The position numbers and the translations under genes are program-made. The notes under the pieces were generated by a model. It saw only the letters and a list, made by a program, of their open reading frames with translations. It did no database searches and had not been told where the DNA came from. From Mucilaginibacter agri (GTDB lineage Bacteria > Bacteroidota > Bacteroidia > Sphingobacteriales > Sphingobacteriaceae), in contig NZ_WWEO01000035.1 in NCBI RefSeq assembly GCF_009928685.1, positions 1 to 64,000 on the forward strand: a stretch of DNA of 64,000 nucleotides, written 5' to 3'. Positions 24,588 through 34,433 of the stretch are shown one piece after another (position 1 is the first letter of the stretch; each line of letters begins with the position of its first letter).

Positions 24588-25543
24588 AGAAGTTAATTGC
24601 CTTGCTTTATTTGTGTGCCAGTGTTGCGGGCATTACGAACGCACAGACTACCGATACGCTGCATGCGCCGTCGCCCGTGTTGCCCGGTGTTTATGCCGAT
24701 CCTAACATTGCGGTATTTAACAGCCGCTTTTATATCTATCCCACAACAGATGGAACAACCGGTTGGAAATCCACCTCGTTCACCTGTTGGTCTTCAGCTA
24801 ATTTAATCGATTGGAAAAACGAGGGTGTGATACTTGATTTACCGCGAGATTTAACCTGGGCAAAAGAGCGCGCCTGGGCGCCAACCATCGCTTTTAAAAA
24901 CAATAAGTATTACTACTATTACTCGGCCGATGTAAATATTGGTGTTGCTGTTGCCGACAAGCCAACGGGGCCATTTACCGATCCAATTGGAAAGCCATTG
25001 ATTCCAAAAGGAACGCGCCGCGGCCAAATGATAGATCCCATGGCTTTTGTTGACGATGATGGGCAGGCCTATCTTTATTTTGGCCAGGGCCAGTGCAACA
25101 TAGCAAAACTGAGTGCCGATATGGTCAGTTTGGATACCTCAAAGATTGTTTCCTTTAAACCAGAGGGCTATAACGAAGGCCCTTTTATGATCAAACGTAA
25201 AGGGATTTATTATCTCATGTGGTCGGAGTACGATACCCGCGATCCGCGTTACTCCATCGCATATGCCACCTCGACTTCCCCTATGGGGCCTTTTAAAAAG
25301 GCAGTAGGTTTTCCGGTGTTAAAAGGAAAAGGCGTGGTAAAAGGAGCGGGCCACCACTCGGTTGTGCAGGTACCGGGCACCGATAATTGGTATATCGCCT
25401 ACCATCGTTTTAAAATTCCGGATGGCAATGGCTACAACCGGGAAACTTGTATCTCTCCATTACATTTCGACGCTAACGGCGATATACTCCCCGTGGATGT
25501 TTTCGAGAAAATTAAGCCAGTAAAAATTAAGCTAAAAAGATAA
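24584..25543 (+). CDS. GH43-family glycosidase (arabinofuranosidase-type)
   Basis: A 319-residue secreted five-bladed propeller with a signal peptide ending near GITNAQ. The GH43 triad is intact: base D39 in VYADPN, pKa-modulating D151 in IDPMAF, and acid E198 in YNEGPF. Blade motifs such as SSANLIDWKNEG and AWAPTIAFKNNKYYYYYS are standard. It is most likely an alpha-L-arabinofuranosidase or a related exo-enzyme trimming arabinose from side chains. The subfamily is not assigned. It overlaps the GH88 gene by 4 bases. Confidence 0.85.
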   Translation: MKKLIALLYLCASVAGITNAQTTDTLHAPSPVLPGVYADPNIAVFNSRFYIYPTTDGTTGWKSTSFTCWSSANLIDWKNEGVILDLPRDLTWAKERAWAPTIAFKNNKYYYYYSADVNIGVAVADKPTGPFTDPIGKPLIPKGTRRGQMIDPMAFVDDDGQAYLYFGQGQCNIAKLSADMVSLDTSKIVSFKPEGYNEGPFMIKRKGIYYLMWSEYDTRDPRYSIAYATSTSPMGPFKKAVGFPVLKGKGVVKGAGHHSVVQVPGTDNWYIAYHRFKIPDGNGYNRETCISPLHFDANGDILPVDVFEKIKPVKIKLKR

Positions 25544-25549
25544 GTGGTT

Positions 25550-26779
25550 ATGAGAGTAAATATGATAAAGGTTGTGATGGTCTTGCTGTTGACATCTGTG
25601 GGCTGCATGGTAAAGGCTCAAGGTGGTGCAGACCGGAAGCTATGGATTAGCTATATGGACAAGGTTGCACGACCGGTTATGCGCAATATGGCCGAAGATA
25701 AGCTCAAACAAAACATGCCGGTAGCTTTGTCAGACCGTATCGATAACAAGGAGAGCCGGGCTAAAGTTGCCTATCTCGAAGCCTTTGGCCGAACATTGAG
25801 CGGCATAGCACCATGGTTACAATTAGAGGGTGGCAATAATGATGAAGTTAAATTGCGCGATCAATATCGTCAGTGGGCACTAAAGGCTATCGCAAATGCA
25901 GTGAATCCCGAAGCAAAAGATTATTTGCAGTGGAGTGGCGGGCAGCCTTTGGTAGATGCCTCGTATGTTGCCTTTGCTTTGGTGAGATCGCCATGGCTTT
26001 GGGAACATTTGGATACCGTTGTTCAGAAACAAGTTGTCGACGTTTTAAAAATAACACGCAATACTGTGCCCGTATATACCAACTGGATCTTGTTTTCGGG
26101 AATGATAGAAGCCTTTTTTTGTAAATATGATTTAGGCTATGATCCGGTTAGGGTTGAGTTTGGTGTACGCGAATTTACCCAACATTGGTACGTTGGCGAT
26201 GGCATGTATTCTGATGGCATGCAGTTTCACAACGACTACTATAACAGCATTGTTATTCATCCTAATCTGGCAACTATTTTGGCAGAAGTAAATGCCAAAA
26301 AGAAAACCTACGTACACGAAGAAGAACGTGAAACCCAGATAGGGCAACGTTATGCCGAAATACTGGAAAGACAGATTAACGCAGATGGAAGTTATCCGGC
26401 AACAGGCCGTTCTATCGTTTATCGCGGCGGCGTTTTTCACCACCTGGCCAATATCGCTTTAGCCAAACAGTTGCCAGCCAGTTTGAAACCTGCGGAAGTG
26501 CGCTGCGCTTTAACGGCTGTGATTAAGAAAACCCTGGGTGCGCCTCAAACTTTTACTGCCGACGGATGGCTGAACATTGGCCTGTATGGTAAGCAGCCCG
26601 GCTTGGCCGATTTTTACATTACAACCGGTAGTCTTTATATCTGCAGTAATATTTTCGTTCCACTCGGCTTGCCCGAAACCGACGAATTTTGGTCGGCGCC
26701 CGACGCCCCATGGACTTCTGTGAAAATTTGGAGCGGCCAGGATGTGCCCGCAGATCATGCACTCGATCTTAGAAAATAA
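25550..26779 (+). CDS. DUF2264-family protein, probable glucuronidase-type hydrolase
   Basis: A secreted protein of about 409 residues with an alpha-helical barrel pattern matching DUF2264: EAFGRTLSGIAPWLQLE near the start, NWILFSGMIEAFF, and a central VGDGMYSDGMQFHNDYYNS block. From memory, DUF2264 members were later placed in a CAZy family (GH154) with beta-glucuronidase activity on arabinogalactan. I hold that with moderate confidence. ATG 25550 is chosen over GTG 25544, and ATG 25562 is also possible. The leader VVMVLLLTSVGC could be a lipobox. It sits among glucuronate-acting enzymes, which supports the role. Confidence 0.7.
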   Translation: MRVNMIKVVMVLLLTSVGCMVKAQGGADRKLWISYMDKVARPVMRNMAEDKLKQNMPVALSDRIDNKESRAKVAYLEAFGRTLSGIAPWLQLEGGNNDEVKLRDQYRQWALKAIANAVNPEAKDYLQWSGGQPLVDASYVAFALVRSPWLWEHLDTVVQKQVVDVLKITRNTVPVYTNWILFSGMIEAFFCKYDLGYDPVRVEFGVREFTQHWYVGDGMYSDGMQFHNDYYNSIVIHPNLATILAEVNAKKKTYVHEEERETQIGQRYAEILERQINADGSYPATGRSIVYRGGVFHHLANIALAKQLPASLKPAEVRCALTAVIKKTLGAPQTFTADGWLNIGLYGKQPGLADFYITTGSLYICSNIFVPLGLPETDEFWSAPDAPWTSVKIWSGQDVPADHALDLRK

Positions 26780-26795
26780 AATCAATCTAACTCCT

Positions 26796-27902
26796 ATGAG
26801 AAAAATATTAACCCTGTTTTTATGCCTGCTGGTCTCTCACTTTGCAAGCCGGGCGCAATCTAAAGTAAATTATTTTACCCCCGGCCAGCTATGGCCCGAT
26901 GATAAGGGTACGCATATTAACGCCCATGGCGGTGGCCTTTTTTATCAAAAGGGTACTTACTATTGGTATGGCGAACATAAAATTGCTGGTAGTGCTGGTA
27001 ATCGGGCCATGGTTGGCGTACACTGCTATTCATCAAAAGATCTTTATAACTGGAAAGACGAGGGCATTGCCCTGCCGGTTTCTAACGATACCACAAGCGA
27101 TATTGCCAAAGGCTGTATTTTAGAACGGCCTAAAGTTGTTTTCAACAAGAAGACCAAAAAATATGTAATGTGGTTCCACCTGGAACTGTTAGGGCAGGGG
27201 TATAAAGCAGCCCGCGCCGGAGTAGCAACAAGTGATAAGCCTACCGGTCCGTTTACATTTATAAAAAGCTATCGGCCTAACGCAGGCTTTATGCCTTTTT
27301 ATCCCGAGGGAACACCTGTTGAAGACAAGGTTGATTGTGCAAACCCTAAAAATAAAAGCGAAGGCTTCTTTTGTCGCGACCTGAGCGGTGGCCAAATGGC
27401 GCGTGATATGAACGTTTTTGTGGATGATGATGGAAAAGCTTACCACATTTTTTCGGCAGAAGAGAATTTTACCCTTGATATTGCAGAACTAACCGATGAC
27501 TATACAGGCCATACCGGCAAATTTTCGCGTGTTTATGCAGGCCATCAAACAGAGGCCCCGGCAATTTTTAAGCGCAACGGAATATATTATATGATAGGTT
27601 CGGGAACTACCGGTTGGGCGCCAAATCCGGCACGCTGGTTCTCGGCTAAATCTATTTACGGCCCATGGACTTATCATGGCAACCCATGCGTTGGTGCCGG
27701 ATCAGAATTAACTTTTGGCGGCCAGAGTACCTATGTTTTACCAGTTAGCGGCAAAAAGGACGCCTTTGTTTTTATGGCAGATAAATGGACCCCGAAAGAT
27801 GCCATTGATGGGCGTTACCTATGGCTGCCGATTACTTTCAAAGGTGATGATATGGAAATTAACTGGATGGATAAGTGGGACTTAAATGTGTTTAAGAAGT
27901 AG
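26796..27902 (+). CDS. GH43 subfamily 24-like exo-beta-1,3-galactanase
   Basis: A 368-residue secreted protein whose true start is ATG 26796 (MRKILTLFLCLLVSHFASRAQ signal peptide); ATG 26742 would lie inside the preceding gene. Features typical of GH43_24 are the AHGGGLFYQKGTYYWYGEH start, SSKDLYNWKDEGIAL, ILERPKVVFNKKTKKYVMWFH, and the DMNVFVDDDGKAYHIFSAEEN and HQTEAPAIFKRNGIYYMIGS blocks. Characterised members release galactose or side-chain-bearing galacto-oligosaccharides from the beta-1,3-galactan backbone of arabinogalactan proteins. The first Asp of ordinary GH43 enzymes is replaced by the GGG segment, as in that subfamily. It is one base upstream of the GH2 gene. Confidence 0.82.
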   Translation: MRKILTLFLCLLVSHFASRAQSKVNYFTPGQLWPDDKGTHINAHGGGLFYQKGTYYWYGEHKIAGSAGNRAMVGVHCYSSKDLYNWKDEGIALPVSNDTTSDIAKGCILERPKVVFNKKTKKYVMWFHLELLGQGYKAARAGVATSDKPTGPFTFIKSYRPNAGFMPFYPEGTPVEDKVDCANPKNKSEGFFCRDLSGGQMARDMNVFVDDDGKAYHIFSAEENFTLDIAELTDDYTGHTGKFSRVYAGHQTEAPAIFKRNGIYYMIGSGTTGWAPNPARWFSAKSIYGPWTYHGNPCVGAGSELTFGGQSTYVLPVSGKKDAFVFMADKWTPKDAIDGRYLWLPITFKGDDMEINWMDKWDLNVFKK

Positions 27903-27903
27903 T

Positions 27904-29754
27904 ATGAAAAAGTTATTGATAATCTTGGTATGCATTTGCGTAACAGCCTTAGCATACGCACAGGATAGCCTCATTGCAAATATTAACGCCCGCAAATCTT
28001 TGTCGTTAAATGGTAGGTGGCAATACATCGTAGATCCTTACGAAACCGGATTTTACGATTACCGTTACAAGGAGTTGAATGAAAAAGCCGGTGATGCTTA
28101 TTGGAATACTGACGTTCCGAAAGATAAAACCGAAAAAAAAGAACATGGCTACATCGATAAGTATAGTCTGGAAGTTCCTGGTGATTGGAACCACCAAAAA
28201 ACTGAATTTTTGTACTATGAAGGTACAATCTGGTATAAAAAATCTTTTGATTTTCATGCGGTAGATAACGCAACAAAATACTTTCTATATTTCGGGGCGG
28301 TTAACTATCGTGCGGATGTTTATCTCAACGGAAAGAAATTAGGGTTTCATATAGGCGGGTTCACCCCGTTTAACTTCGAGATACCTGCGTCTTTATTAAA
28401 AGAGAAAGGCAACTTTCTAGTGGTAAAGGTAGATAACAAGCGCGGAGCAGATGAAGTGCCAACTTTGAACACCGACTGGTGGAATTACGGAGGTATAACC
28501 CGCGATGTAAAACTGGTTGAGCTGCCACACAGCTTCATACAGGATTATATGATCCAGTTGAAAAAGCCTGTGGCAGGAAAAGCTCCGGCAATAAAGCCCG
28601 AAGTTTCGGGCTGGGTAAAAATGCGAAACGCCAACGCTGGTGAAACAATTACTATTACTATCCCCGAGCTAAAGTTTAAAAAGCAATTTGTTGCTACTGC
28701 CGACACTACCCAGCTTAATTTCATTTTACCCAAACTGCAACTTTGGTCACCAGAAAATCCAAAGCTTTATCGGGTTATTGTAAGTACAGCTAATGAGAAA
28801 ATTGAAGATAAGATCGGTTTCCGTACCATCGAGGCATTAGGTAAGCATGTGCTGCTTAATGGCAAACCCATTTTTATGCGGGGTATTAGTATTCATGGCG
28901 AAATTCCGCAGGATGTAAGGCGCGCTGTTGGAGAGCAGGATGCCTTGCAATTACTTAACCAGGCGCGCGAATTAGGTTGTAACATGGTGCGATTGGCGCA
29001 CTACCCGCACGATGAAGCAATGACCCGTTTGGCTGATTCGCTTGGGATATTGGTATGGTCGGAAATACCGGTTTACTGGACCATTAATTTTGGCAGTCAG
29101 GCGGTGTTGAACAAGGCCAAGGCGCAGTTACAGGAAATGATAGCCCGCGATCATAATCGCGCGAGCATCATCATTTGGTCGGTTGGTAACGAAACACCGA
29201 TTAGCCAAACACGCACCGATTTTATGCACAGCCTGATTACCCGCGCAAAAGAACTCGATCCAACACGGATGGTATCAGCCGCACTCGAAGTGAATTATGC
29301 TTCGCTAAAAAATGTAAATGTTGTCGATGACCCGCTCGGACAATTTGTAGACCTGGTAGCCTTTAACGAGTATCTAGGTTGGTACGGTGGCCTGCCCGAC
29401 CAATGCCGCAAAACCAGTTGGAGCACCCCTTATAATAAGCCATTATTTGTAAGCGAAACAGGTGCCGAAGGTAAATGGGGCTTTCATGCCGACTCGCTGA
29501 CCCGTTTCGACGAAGAATTTCAGGAGTGGTATTATAAGGAGCAAGTGGCCATGTTAAAACGTATGCCCGATAATTTCGTCGGCATTTCGCCTTGGGTACT
29601 TAATGACTTTCGCTCACCCAAACGTAACAACCCATTATACCAGGAAGGCTGGAACCGTAAAGGTTTATATGATGATAAGGGCCATAAAAAGAAAGCTTTC
29701 TATATCCTGAATGCCTGGTACAACGAAATAAAAAACAAAGCACAAACTAACTGA
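27904..29754 (+). CDS. GH2 glycosidase, probable beta-glucuronidase
   Basis: A secreted GH2 enzyme of 616 residues from ATG 27904 (signal peptide ends near LAYAQ). A jelly-roll domain (IWYKKSFDFHAVDNATKYFLYFGAVNY segment) precedes an Ig-like domain and the TIM barrel. The acid/base E430 is in SVGNET and the nucleophile E518 is in FVSETGAEG. NEYLGWYGG resembles the NRYYGWY motif of E. coli GusA. The N-x-K motif that recognises the glucuronate carboxylate is present at N584-R585-K586 (WNRKGLYD), in the same context as GusA. This favours beta-glucuronidase over galactosidase and fits the lyase/GH88/DUF2264 neighbours. Confidence 0.85.
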   Translation: MKKLLIILVCICVTALAYAQDSLIANINARKSLSLNGRWQYIVDPYETGFYDYRYKELNEKAGDAYWNTDVPKDKTEKKEHGYIDKYSLEVPGDWNHQKTEFLYYEGTIWYKKSFDFHAVDNATKYFLYFGAVNYRADVYLNGKKLGFHIGGFTPFNFEIPASLLKEKGNFLVVKVDNKRGADEVPTLNTDWWNYGGITRDVKLVELPHSFIQDYMIQLKKPVAGKAPAIKPEVSGWVKMRNANAGETITITIPELKFKKQFVATADTTQLNFILPKLQLWSPENPKLYRVIVSTANEKIEDKIGFRTIEALGKHVLLNGKPIFMRGISIHGEIPQDVRRAVGEQDALQLLNQARELGCNMVRLAHYPHDEAMTRLADSLGILVWSEIPVYWTINFGSQAVLNKAKAQLQEMIARDHNRASIIIWSVGNETPISQTRTDFMHSLITRAKELDPTRMVSAALEVNYASLKNVNVVDDPLGQFVDLVAFNEYLGWYGGLPDQCRKTSWSTPYNKPLFVSETGAEGKWGFHADSLTRFDEEFQEWYYKEQVAMLKRMPDNFVGISPWVLNDFRSPKRNNPLYQEGWNRKGLYDDKGHKKKAFYILNAWYNEIKNKAQTN

Positions 29755-29755
29755 T

Positions 29756-31588
29756 ATGCCTTATAAAAGAAGATTAATTACGCTGCTAGCCGGCGTGATA
29801 ATGGTGTTTTGCGCAATGGCGCAGGCACAGGTTAAACATACTTTTGCTTTTGGTGATAGCGATTTCCTTTTGGATGGAAAGCCTTTTCAGATGATAAGTG
29901 GCGAGATGCACTACCCCCGGGTACCACGCGAGGCATGGCGTGCCCGGATGAAAATGGCCAAAGCAATGGGCCTTAATACCATAGGCACTTATGTTTTCTG
30001 GAACCTGCACGAACCACAAAAAGGGAAGTTCGATTTCAGCGGAAATAATGATGTAGCAGAATTTGTAAAAATAGCCAGGGAAGAGGGTTTATGGGTAATT
30101 CTTAGGCCAAGCCCTTATGTATGTGCAGAGTGGGAGTTTGGCGGCTACCCGTACTGGCTGCAAAATGAAAAAGGGTTGGTTGTAAGAAGCAAGGAGGCAA
30201 CTTATCTTAAAGAATACGAATCGTATATCAAAGAAGTTGGAAAACAACTTGCTCCCTTACAGATAAACCACGGTGGAAACATCCTGATGGTGCAGATCGA
30301 AAACGAATATGGGTCATACGCTGCCGACAAAGACTACCTGGCCATTAATCAAAAGCTTTTTAAAGAAGCTGGTTTTGACGGACTGTTATACACCTGCGAC
30401 CCTGCAAGTGATGTGGCTGCCGGGCACTTACCCGGCCTGTTGCCCGCAATTAACGGGACCGACAACCCTGCTAAGGTGAAGAAACTGGTTAATGATAACC
30501 ACGACGGTAAAGGGCCATATTATATTGCCGAATGGTACCCGGCCTGGTTTGATTGGTGGGGTACTAAACATCATACGGTGCCAGCCTCGCAATATAGCGT
30601 ACACTTAGACTCTGTATTGGCTGCCGGTATTTCGATCAATATGTACATGTTTCATGGAGGCACCACGCGTGGCTTTATGAATGGGGCTAATTATAAAGAC
30701 ATCTCTCCTTACGAGCCGCAAACCAGCAGCTACGATTACGATGCCCCTTTGGACGAGGCCGGTAACGCTACGCCTAAATTTGCGGCCTTTAGAGCCGTTA
30801 TAGAAAAGCACCTGCCGCCTGGCCATAAATTGCCTGCTGTTCCGGCTGCAAAACCTGCTATGGTAATTCCGGCAATTAATTTAATGCAAAGCGGCAGCCT
30901 GCTTAATAATCTGCCCGCTGCTAAAACTAACATCCACCCGCTCACATTTGAGGAGTTGAAACAAGATTATGGTTACGTTTTATATCGCACAATCATACAA
31001 GGAGGAAAGAGCGGCTTATTAAAGGTTAAGCAGTTACGCGACTACGCGGTGGTTATGGTTAATGGTAAAACGGTTGGCACTATGGATCGCAGACATGTGC
31101 AGGATAGCCTTGCCATTGATCTGCCCCCAGGCAAGGTAACATTGGATATTTTGGTTGAAAACATGGGCAGAATTAACTTTGGTAAATACCTGCTGGATAA
31201 TAAAAAAGGTATCACAGAAAGGGTGTTGCTTAATAACGAAGAACTGACTAATTGGAAAATGTATAGTTTGCCGTTTGCTAACGATAGCAATATTAAATAT
31301 CAAAAGTTGCCCTCGGGCTTCAATGCCCCCGTAATTAAAAAGGGTAGTTTTACATTGAATAAAGTGGCTGATACCTATTTGGATATGCGCAAGTGGGGGA
31401 AAGGTGTGGTTTGGGTAAATGGCCATAATTTGGGCAAATACTGGAGTATTGGCCCTCAGCAGACTGTATATCTGCCAGCGGAATGGCTCAAAAAGGGCGT
31501 AAATTCAATTGAAGTATTTGAACTTTTGGCTTCCGGACAAGATAAAATAAGTGGATTGGATAAGCCAATTTTAAGCGAGCTTAAATAG
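29756..31588 (+). CDS. GH35 beta-galactosidase
   Basis: A 610-residue secreted enzyme. The GH35 start motif LLDGKPFQMISGEMHYPRVP, the HEPQKGKFDFSG segment and ILRPSPYVCAEWEFGGYPYWL are all diagnostic. The acid/base E184 is in MVQIENEYGSYA and the nucleophile E259 is in YIAEWYPAWFDWW. C-terminal beta-sandwich domains end with GVVWVNGHNLGKYWSIGPQQ. It likely removes beta-linked galactose from arabinogalactan side chains or oligosaccharides in the periplasm or at the surface. It starts one base after the GH2 stop, so both are in one transcript. Confidence 0.93.
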   Translation: MPYKRRLITLLAGVIMVFCAMAQAQVKHTFAFGDSDFLLDGKPFQMISGEMHYPRVPREAWRARMKMAKAMGLNTIGTYVFWNLHEPQKGKFDFSGNNDVAEFVKIAREEGLWVILRPSPYVCAEWEFGGYPYWLQNEKGLVVRSKEATYLKEYESYIKEVGKQLAPLQINHGGNILMVQIENEYGSYAADKDYLAINQKLFKEAGFDGLLYTCDPASDVAAGHLPGLLPAINGTDNPAKVKKLVNDNHDGKGPYYIAEWYPAWFDWWGTKHHTVPASQYSVHLDSVLAAGISINMYMFHGGTTRGFMNGANYKDISPYEPQTSSYDYDAPLDEAGNATPKFAAFRAVIEKHLPPGHKLPAVPAAKPAMVIPAINLMQSGSLLNNLPAAKTNIHPLTFEELKQDYGYVLYRTIIQGGKSGLLKVKQLRDYAVVMVNGKTVGTMDRRHVQDSLAIDLPPGKVTLDILVENMGRINFGKYLLDNKKGITERVLLNNEELTNWKMYSLPFANDSNIKYQKLPSGFNAPVIKKGSFTLNKVADTYLDMRKWGKGVVWVNGHNLGKYWSIGPQQTVYLPAEWLKKGVNSIEVFELLASGQDKISGLDKPILSELK

Positions 31589-31608
31589 TTGGAATATAAT
31601 AAGTAGTT

Positions 31609-32607
31609 ATGATAAAAAGAACTTTATACTTCGTGGCGATTAGCCTAATACTATTGTCTTTTGTTAAAGAAAGGCCGTTGACAGCTGCAACTAAAAAAGA
31701 TCATGGAGTTGCAGATAGCGTTTATCTCTTTGCCTACTTTACCGGGAATGGCGAGAATGGTGAAAGCATTCGCTTTGCGTTAAGTGATGATGGATATAAC
31801 TACAAAGCCTTAAACTATAACGAACCGGTCATCAGTTCAGGAGCTATTAGCTCGACTGGAGGACTGCGCGATCCACACATTATTCGTGGTGTGGATGGCA
31901 AAACATTTTTTATGGTGGCAACAGATATGAATACCGTTAAATACGGCTGGAACACCCCAGATTCTTCGATGGTGCTACTGAAGTCGAAAGATCTGGTGCA
32001 CTGGCAATCGAGTGTAGTAAACATACCTAAATTGTTTCCGGCTTTTGCGGCTGTAAACCGGGTTTGGGCGCCTCAAACTATTTACGATAAACAAAAAAAG
32101 CAATATATGCTCTATTGGTCCATGCGTTTTGGTAAAGGTGCGGACAAAATCTATTATGCCTATGCCACTAACGATTTTAAGAATATTGCTACGGAACCTA
32201 AGCAACTTTTCTTTAAGCCAGATAGCGGCGCATGCATCGATGGTGATATTGTGATGAAGGATGGCAAATACCACTTGTTTTTCAAGACAGAAGGTAACGG
32301 CAATGGCATCAGAAAGGCAGTCTCTGCAAATCTAACTTCGGGTTACCAGTTAACGGGCGGCGTGCTTAACCAAACAACAGAAGCTGTAGAAGGCGCAGAT
32401 GTTTTTAAAATGATTAACTCCGACCAATGGATATTGATGTATGACGTATACATGAAGGGCAAATATCAGTTCTGCAAAAGCACCGACTTGGAGAAGTTCT
32501 CGGTGATTGATAACGAAGTCTCTATGGACTTTCATCCAAGGCATGGAACGGTTATGCATATATCTGCTAAAGAAGCCAAAGCATTACGCGATCATTTTGC
32601 TAGATAG
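31609..32607 (+). CDS. GH43-like glycosidase, last gene of the first PUL operon
   Basis: A 332-residue secreted propeller enzyme with a signal peptide at about residues 1-28. The candidate triad is D88 in LRDPHI, D211 in IDGDIV and E261 in AVEGADVF, spaced as expected for GH43. Other blades include LLKSKDLVHWQSS and VWAPQTIYDKQKKQYMLYW. It is likely an exo-arabinofuranosidase or exo-galactosidase; the subfamily is not assigned. It begins 20 bases after the GH35 gene and is followed by a bidirectional terminator that separates it from the convergent arabinose operon. Confidence 0.8.
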   Translation: MIKRTLYFVAISLILLSFVKERPLTAATKKDHGVADSVYLFAYFTGNGENGESIRFALSDDGYNYKALNYNEPVISSGAISSTGGLRDPHIIRGVDGKTFFMVATDMNTVKYGWNTPDSSMVLLKSKDLVHWQSSVVNIPKLFPAFAAVNRVWAPQTIYDKQKKQYMLYWSMRFGKGADKIYYAYATNDFKNIATEPKQLFFKPDSGACIDGDIVMKDGKYHLFFKTEGNGNGIRKAVSANLTSGYQLTGGVLNQTTEAVEGADVFKMINSDQWILMYDVYMKGKYQFCKSTDLEKFSVIDNEVSMDFHPRHGTVMHISAKEAKALRDHFAR

Positions 32608-32643
32608 CCAATGATTTAAAGCTCATTAGTTAAGAGCATAATT

Positions 32644-32680
32644 AAAAAAGGCCGTTATCGCTTAGATAACGGCCTTTTTT
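32644..32680. terminator. Bidirectional terminator
   Basis: A-run, GGCCGTTATC (32650-32659), loop GCTTA, GATAACGGCC (32665-32674), then six T. Symmetric A- and T-runs let it end both the first PUL operon (+) and the arabinose operon (-), whose last gene ends at 32725. Confidence 0.9.
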
Positions 32681-32724
32681 ATATTTGACAAATAGAAAAA
32701 CTATCTCCTTGTTAAATTTATTTT

Positions 32725-34410
32725 CTACCAGAATATGGAGTAAAGTGCAACAAGGATGCCGCCCACTAATAAAGCCCCGGCTGTAAACGCACGCGATGTT
32801 TTAAACATGGAGACGTCCACCATCAGCGCATCGTCTTTTTCAGTTTTCGACGCTCCGATAAGTGATATAACGTACATACCCACCATACAAATTACGAATA
32901 CAAACGCCATCCGGTCTAAGAACGGAATTTCATATACGCCATCGCCATTCAATTTGGCAAAGCCATATGGCGTAAGGAACGAAAGATTCATAAAGCGTGG
33001 CAGGAATTTAAAGAATACCGAAAAGATAAAACCGCCAATGGTAGAAAATAATGCAGCACTAGAGGTTGCCTTTTTCCAGAAGAAGCCTAATAAGAACATA
33101 GCGAGGATGCCCGGCGATACAAAGCCGGTATATTCCTGTATGTATTGAAAGCCCTGTTTGCCTTCGCCCATCAATTGCTCGCCAATGAGCAGCGACATAA
33201 CCACACCCAGTAGCATAGCAACAATTACCGAGATCTTACCAAGGTTTACCAATTGACGGTCTGTTGCGTCTGGCTTTATGGCTTTCTTATAAATGTCGAG
33301 CGTGAATATGGTCGCAATACTGTTGGCTTTACCAGCCAGAGACGCTACAATGGCTGCTGTTAAAGCTGCAAATGAAAGCCCTTTTAAACCAGTGGGCAAA
33401 AGATTCAATAAAGCAGGATAGGCTTTGTTCACATCCTCTACACCTTTAGAACTTAGCATTTCCTGATGGAACATGCCCTTTTGGTAAAGCACGTAGGCAG
33501 CTATTCCCGGCAATACCACGATAACAGGCATCAGCAACTTTAAAACCGCACCGAAGAGTAATCCACCTCTTGCTGTTTTAAGGTTGGCACCTAAAGCGCG
33601 TTGGGTAATGTATTGATTACATCCCCAATAGTTAAGGTTAACGATCCACATACCGCCTATGAGTACAGATAAACCCGGGAGGTCGAGATAGTTGGGGTTG
33701 TCTTTTTTAAAGATCATGTGGAAGTGATCTGCCGCTTCATTCTTCATTATAGCAAATCCGTTGAGCAGCCCGGTAGTTCCCGATTTTTCGCTCAGCAGAT
33801 TTAGCGCAATATAGGTTGCCACCAATCCACCCAGAATCAGGAAAAATACCTGGATAACGTCTGTATAACCAATTACCTTCATGCCGCCAAGGGTAATGAT
33901 GATAGAGAATACCGCAAGGAACCCAATACATAAATTAATATCCAAGCCCGAAATGCCACTAATGGCCAACGCGCCCAGGTATAGGATGGACATCAGATTA
34001 ACAACAATATAAAGTAGAAGCCAAAAAACGGCCATGATCATGGCCACTGTTCCGTTGTATCGCTGATGCAGGAACTGAGGCATAGTAAAGATCTTATTTC
34101 GTAGATATACCGGAATAAAAAAGATACCAACGATGATGAGCGTTAAAGCCCCCATCCACTCGTAAGTGGAAATTGCCAGCCCCATTTTAAAACCCGAACC
34201 ACTCATGCCGATCATCTGCTCCGCCGAAATGTTAGATGCGATAAGCGATGCGCCAATAGCCCACCAGGTTAATGACCCTTCGGCCAAAAAGTAATCTTTC
34301 GATGTGGCGTCGCCGTGGCTTTTTCGCCTGTAAACCCAAACACCGTAAAGAGAGACGATAATGAAGTAAACCAGGAATACCACATAATCGGCTGTAGAAA
34401 GTCTGCTCAT
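32725..34410 (-). CDS. Sodium/solute symporter (SSS family), probable arabinose transporter
   Basis: A 561-residue inner-membrane transporter with about 14 helices. SSS signatures include DYFLAEGSLTWWAIGASLIASNISAEQMIGMSGSGFK at residues 40-75 and GGMKVIGYTDVIQVFFLI in the middle, as in SglT-type sodium/sugar symporters. It is the last gene of the minus-strand operon with araB, araD, GH27 and araA, so L-arabinose (or galactose-like sugar) uptake is the likely role. It begins 23 bases after the araA stop. Confidence 0.9.
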   Translation of the reverse strand: MSRLSTADYVVFLVYFIIVSLYGVWVYRRKSHGDATSKDYFLAEGSLTWWAIGASLIASNISAEQMIGMSGSGFKMGLAISTYEWMGALTLIIVGIFFIPVYLRNKIFTMPQFLHQRYNGTVAMIMAVFWLLLYIVVNLMSILYLGALAISGISGLDINLCIGFLAVFSIIITLGGMKVIGYTDVIQVFFLILGGLVATYIALNLLSEKSGTTGLLNGFAIMKNEAADHFHMIFKKDNPNYLDLPGLSVLIGGMWIVNLNYWGCNQYITQRALGANLKTARGGLLFGAVLKLLMPVIVVLPGIAAYVLYQKGMFHQEMLSSKGVEDVNKAYPALLNLLPTGLKGLSFAALTAAIVASLAGKANSIATIFTLDIYKKAIKPDATDRQLVNLGKISVIVAMLLGVVMSLLIGEQLMGEGKQGFQYIQEYTGFVSPGILAMFLLGFFWKKATSSAALFSTIGGFIFSVFFKFLPRFMNLSFLTPYGFAKLNGDGVYEIPFLDRMAFVFVICMVGMYVISLIGASKTEKDDALMVDVSMFKTSRAFTAGALLVGGILVALYSIFW

Positions 34411-34433
34411 AATTAATTAGGTTTATATTAAGG

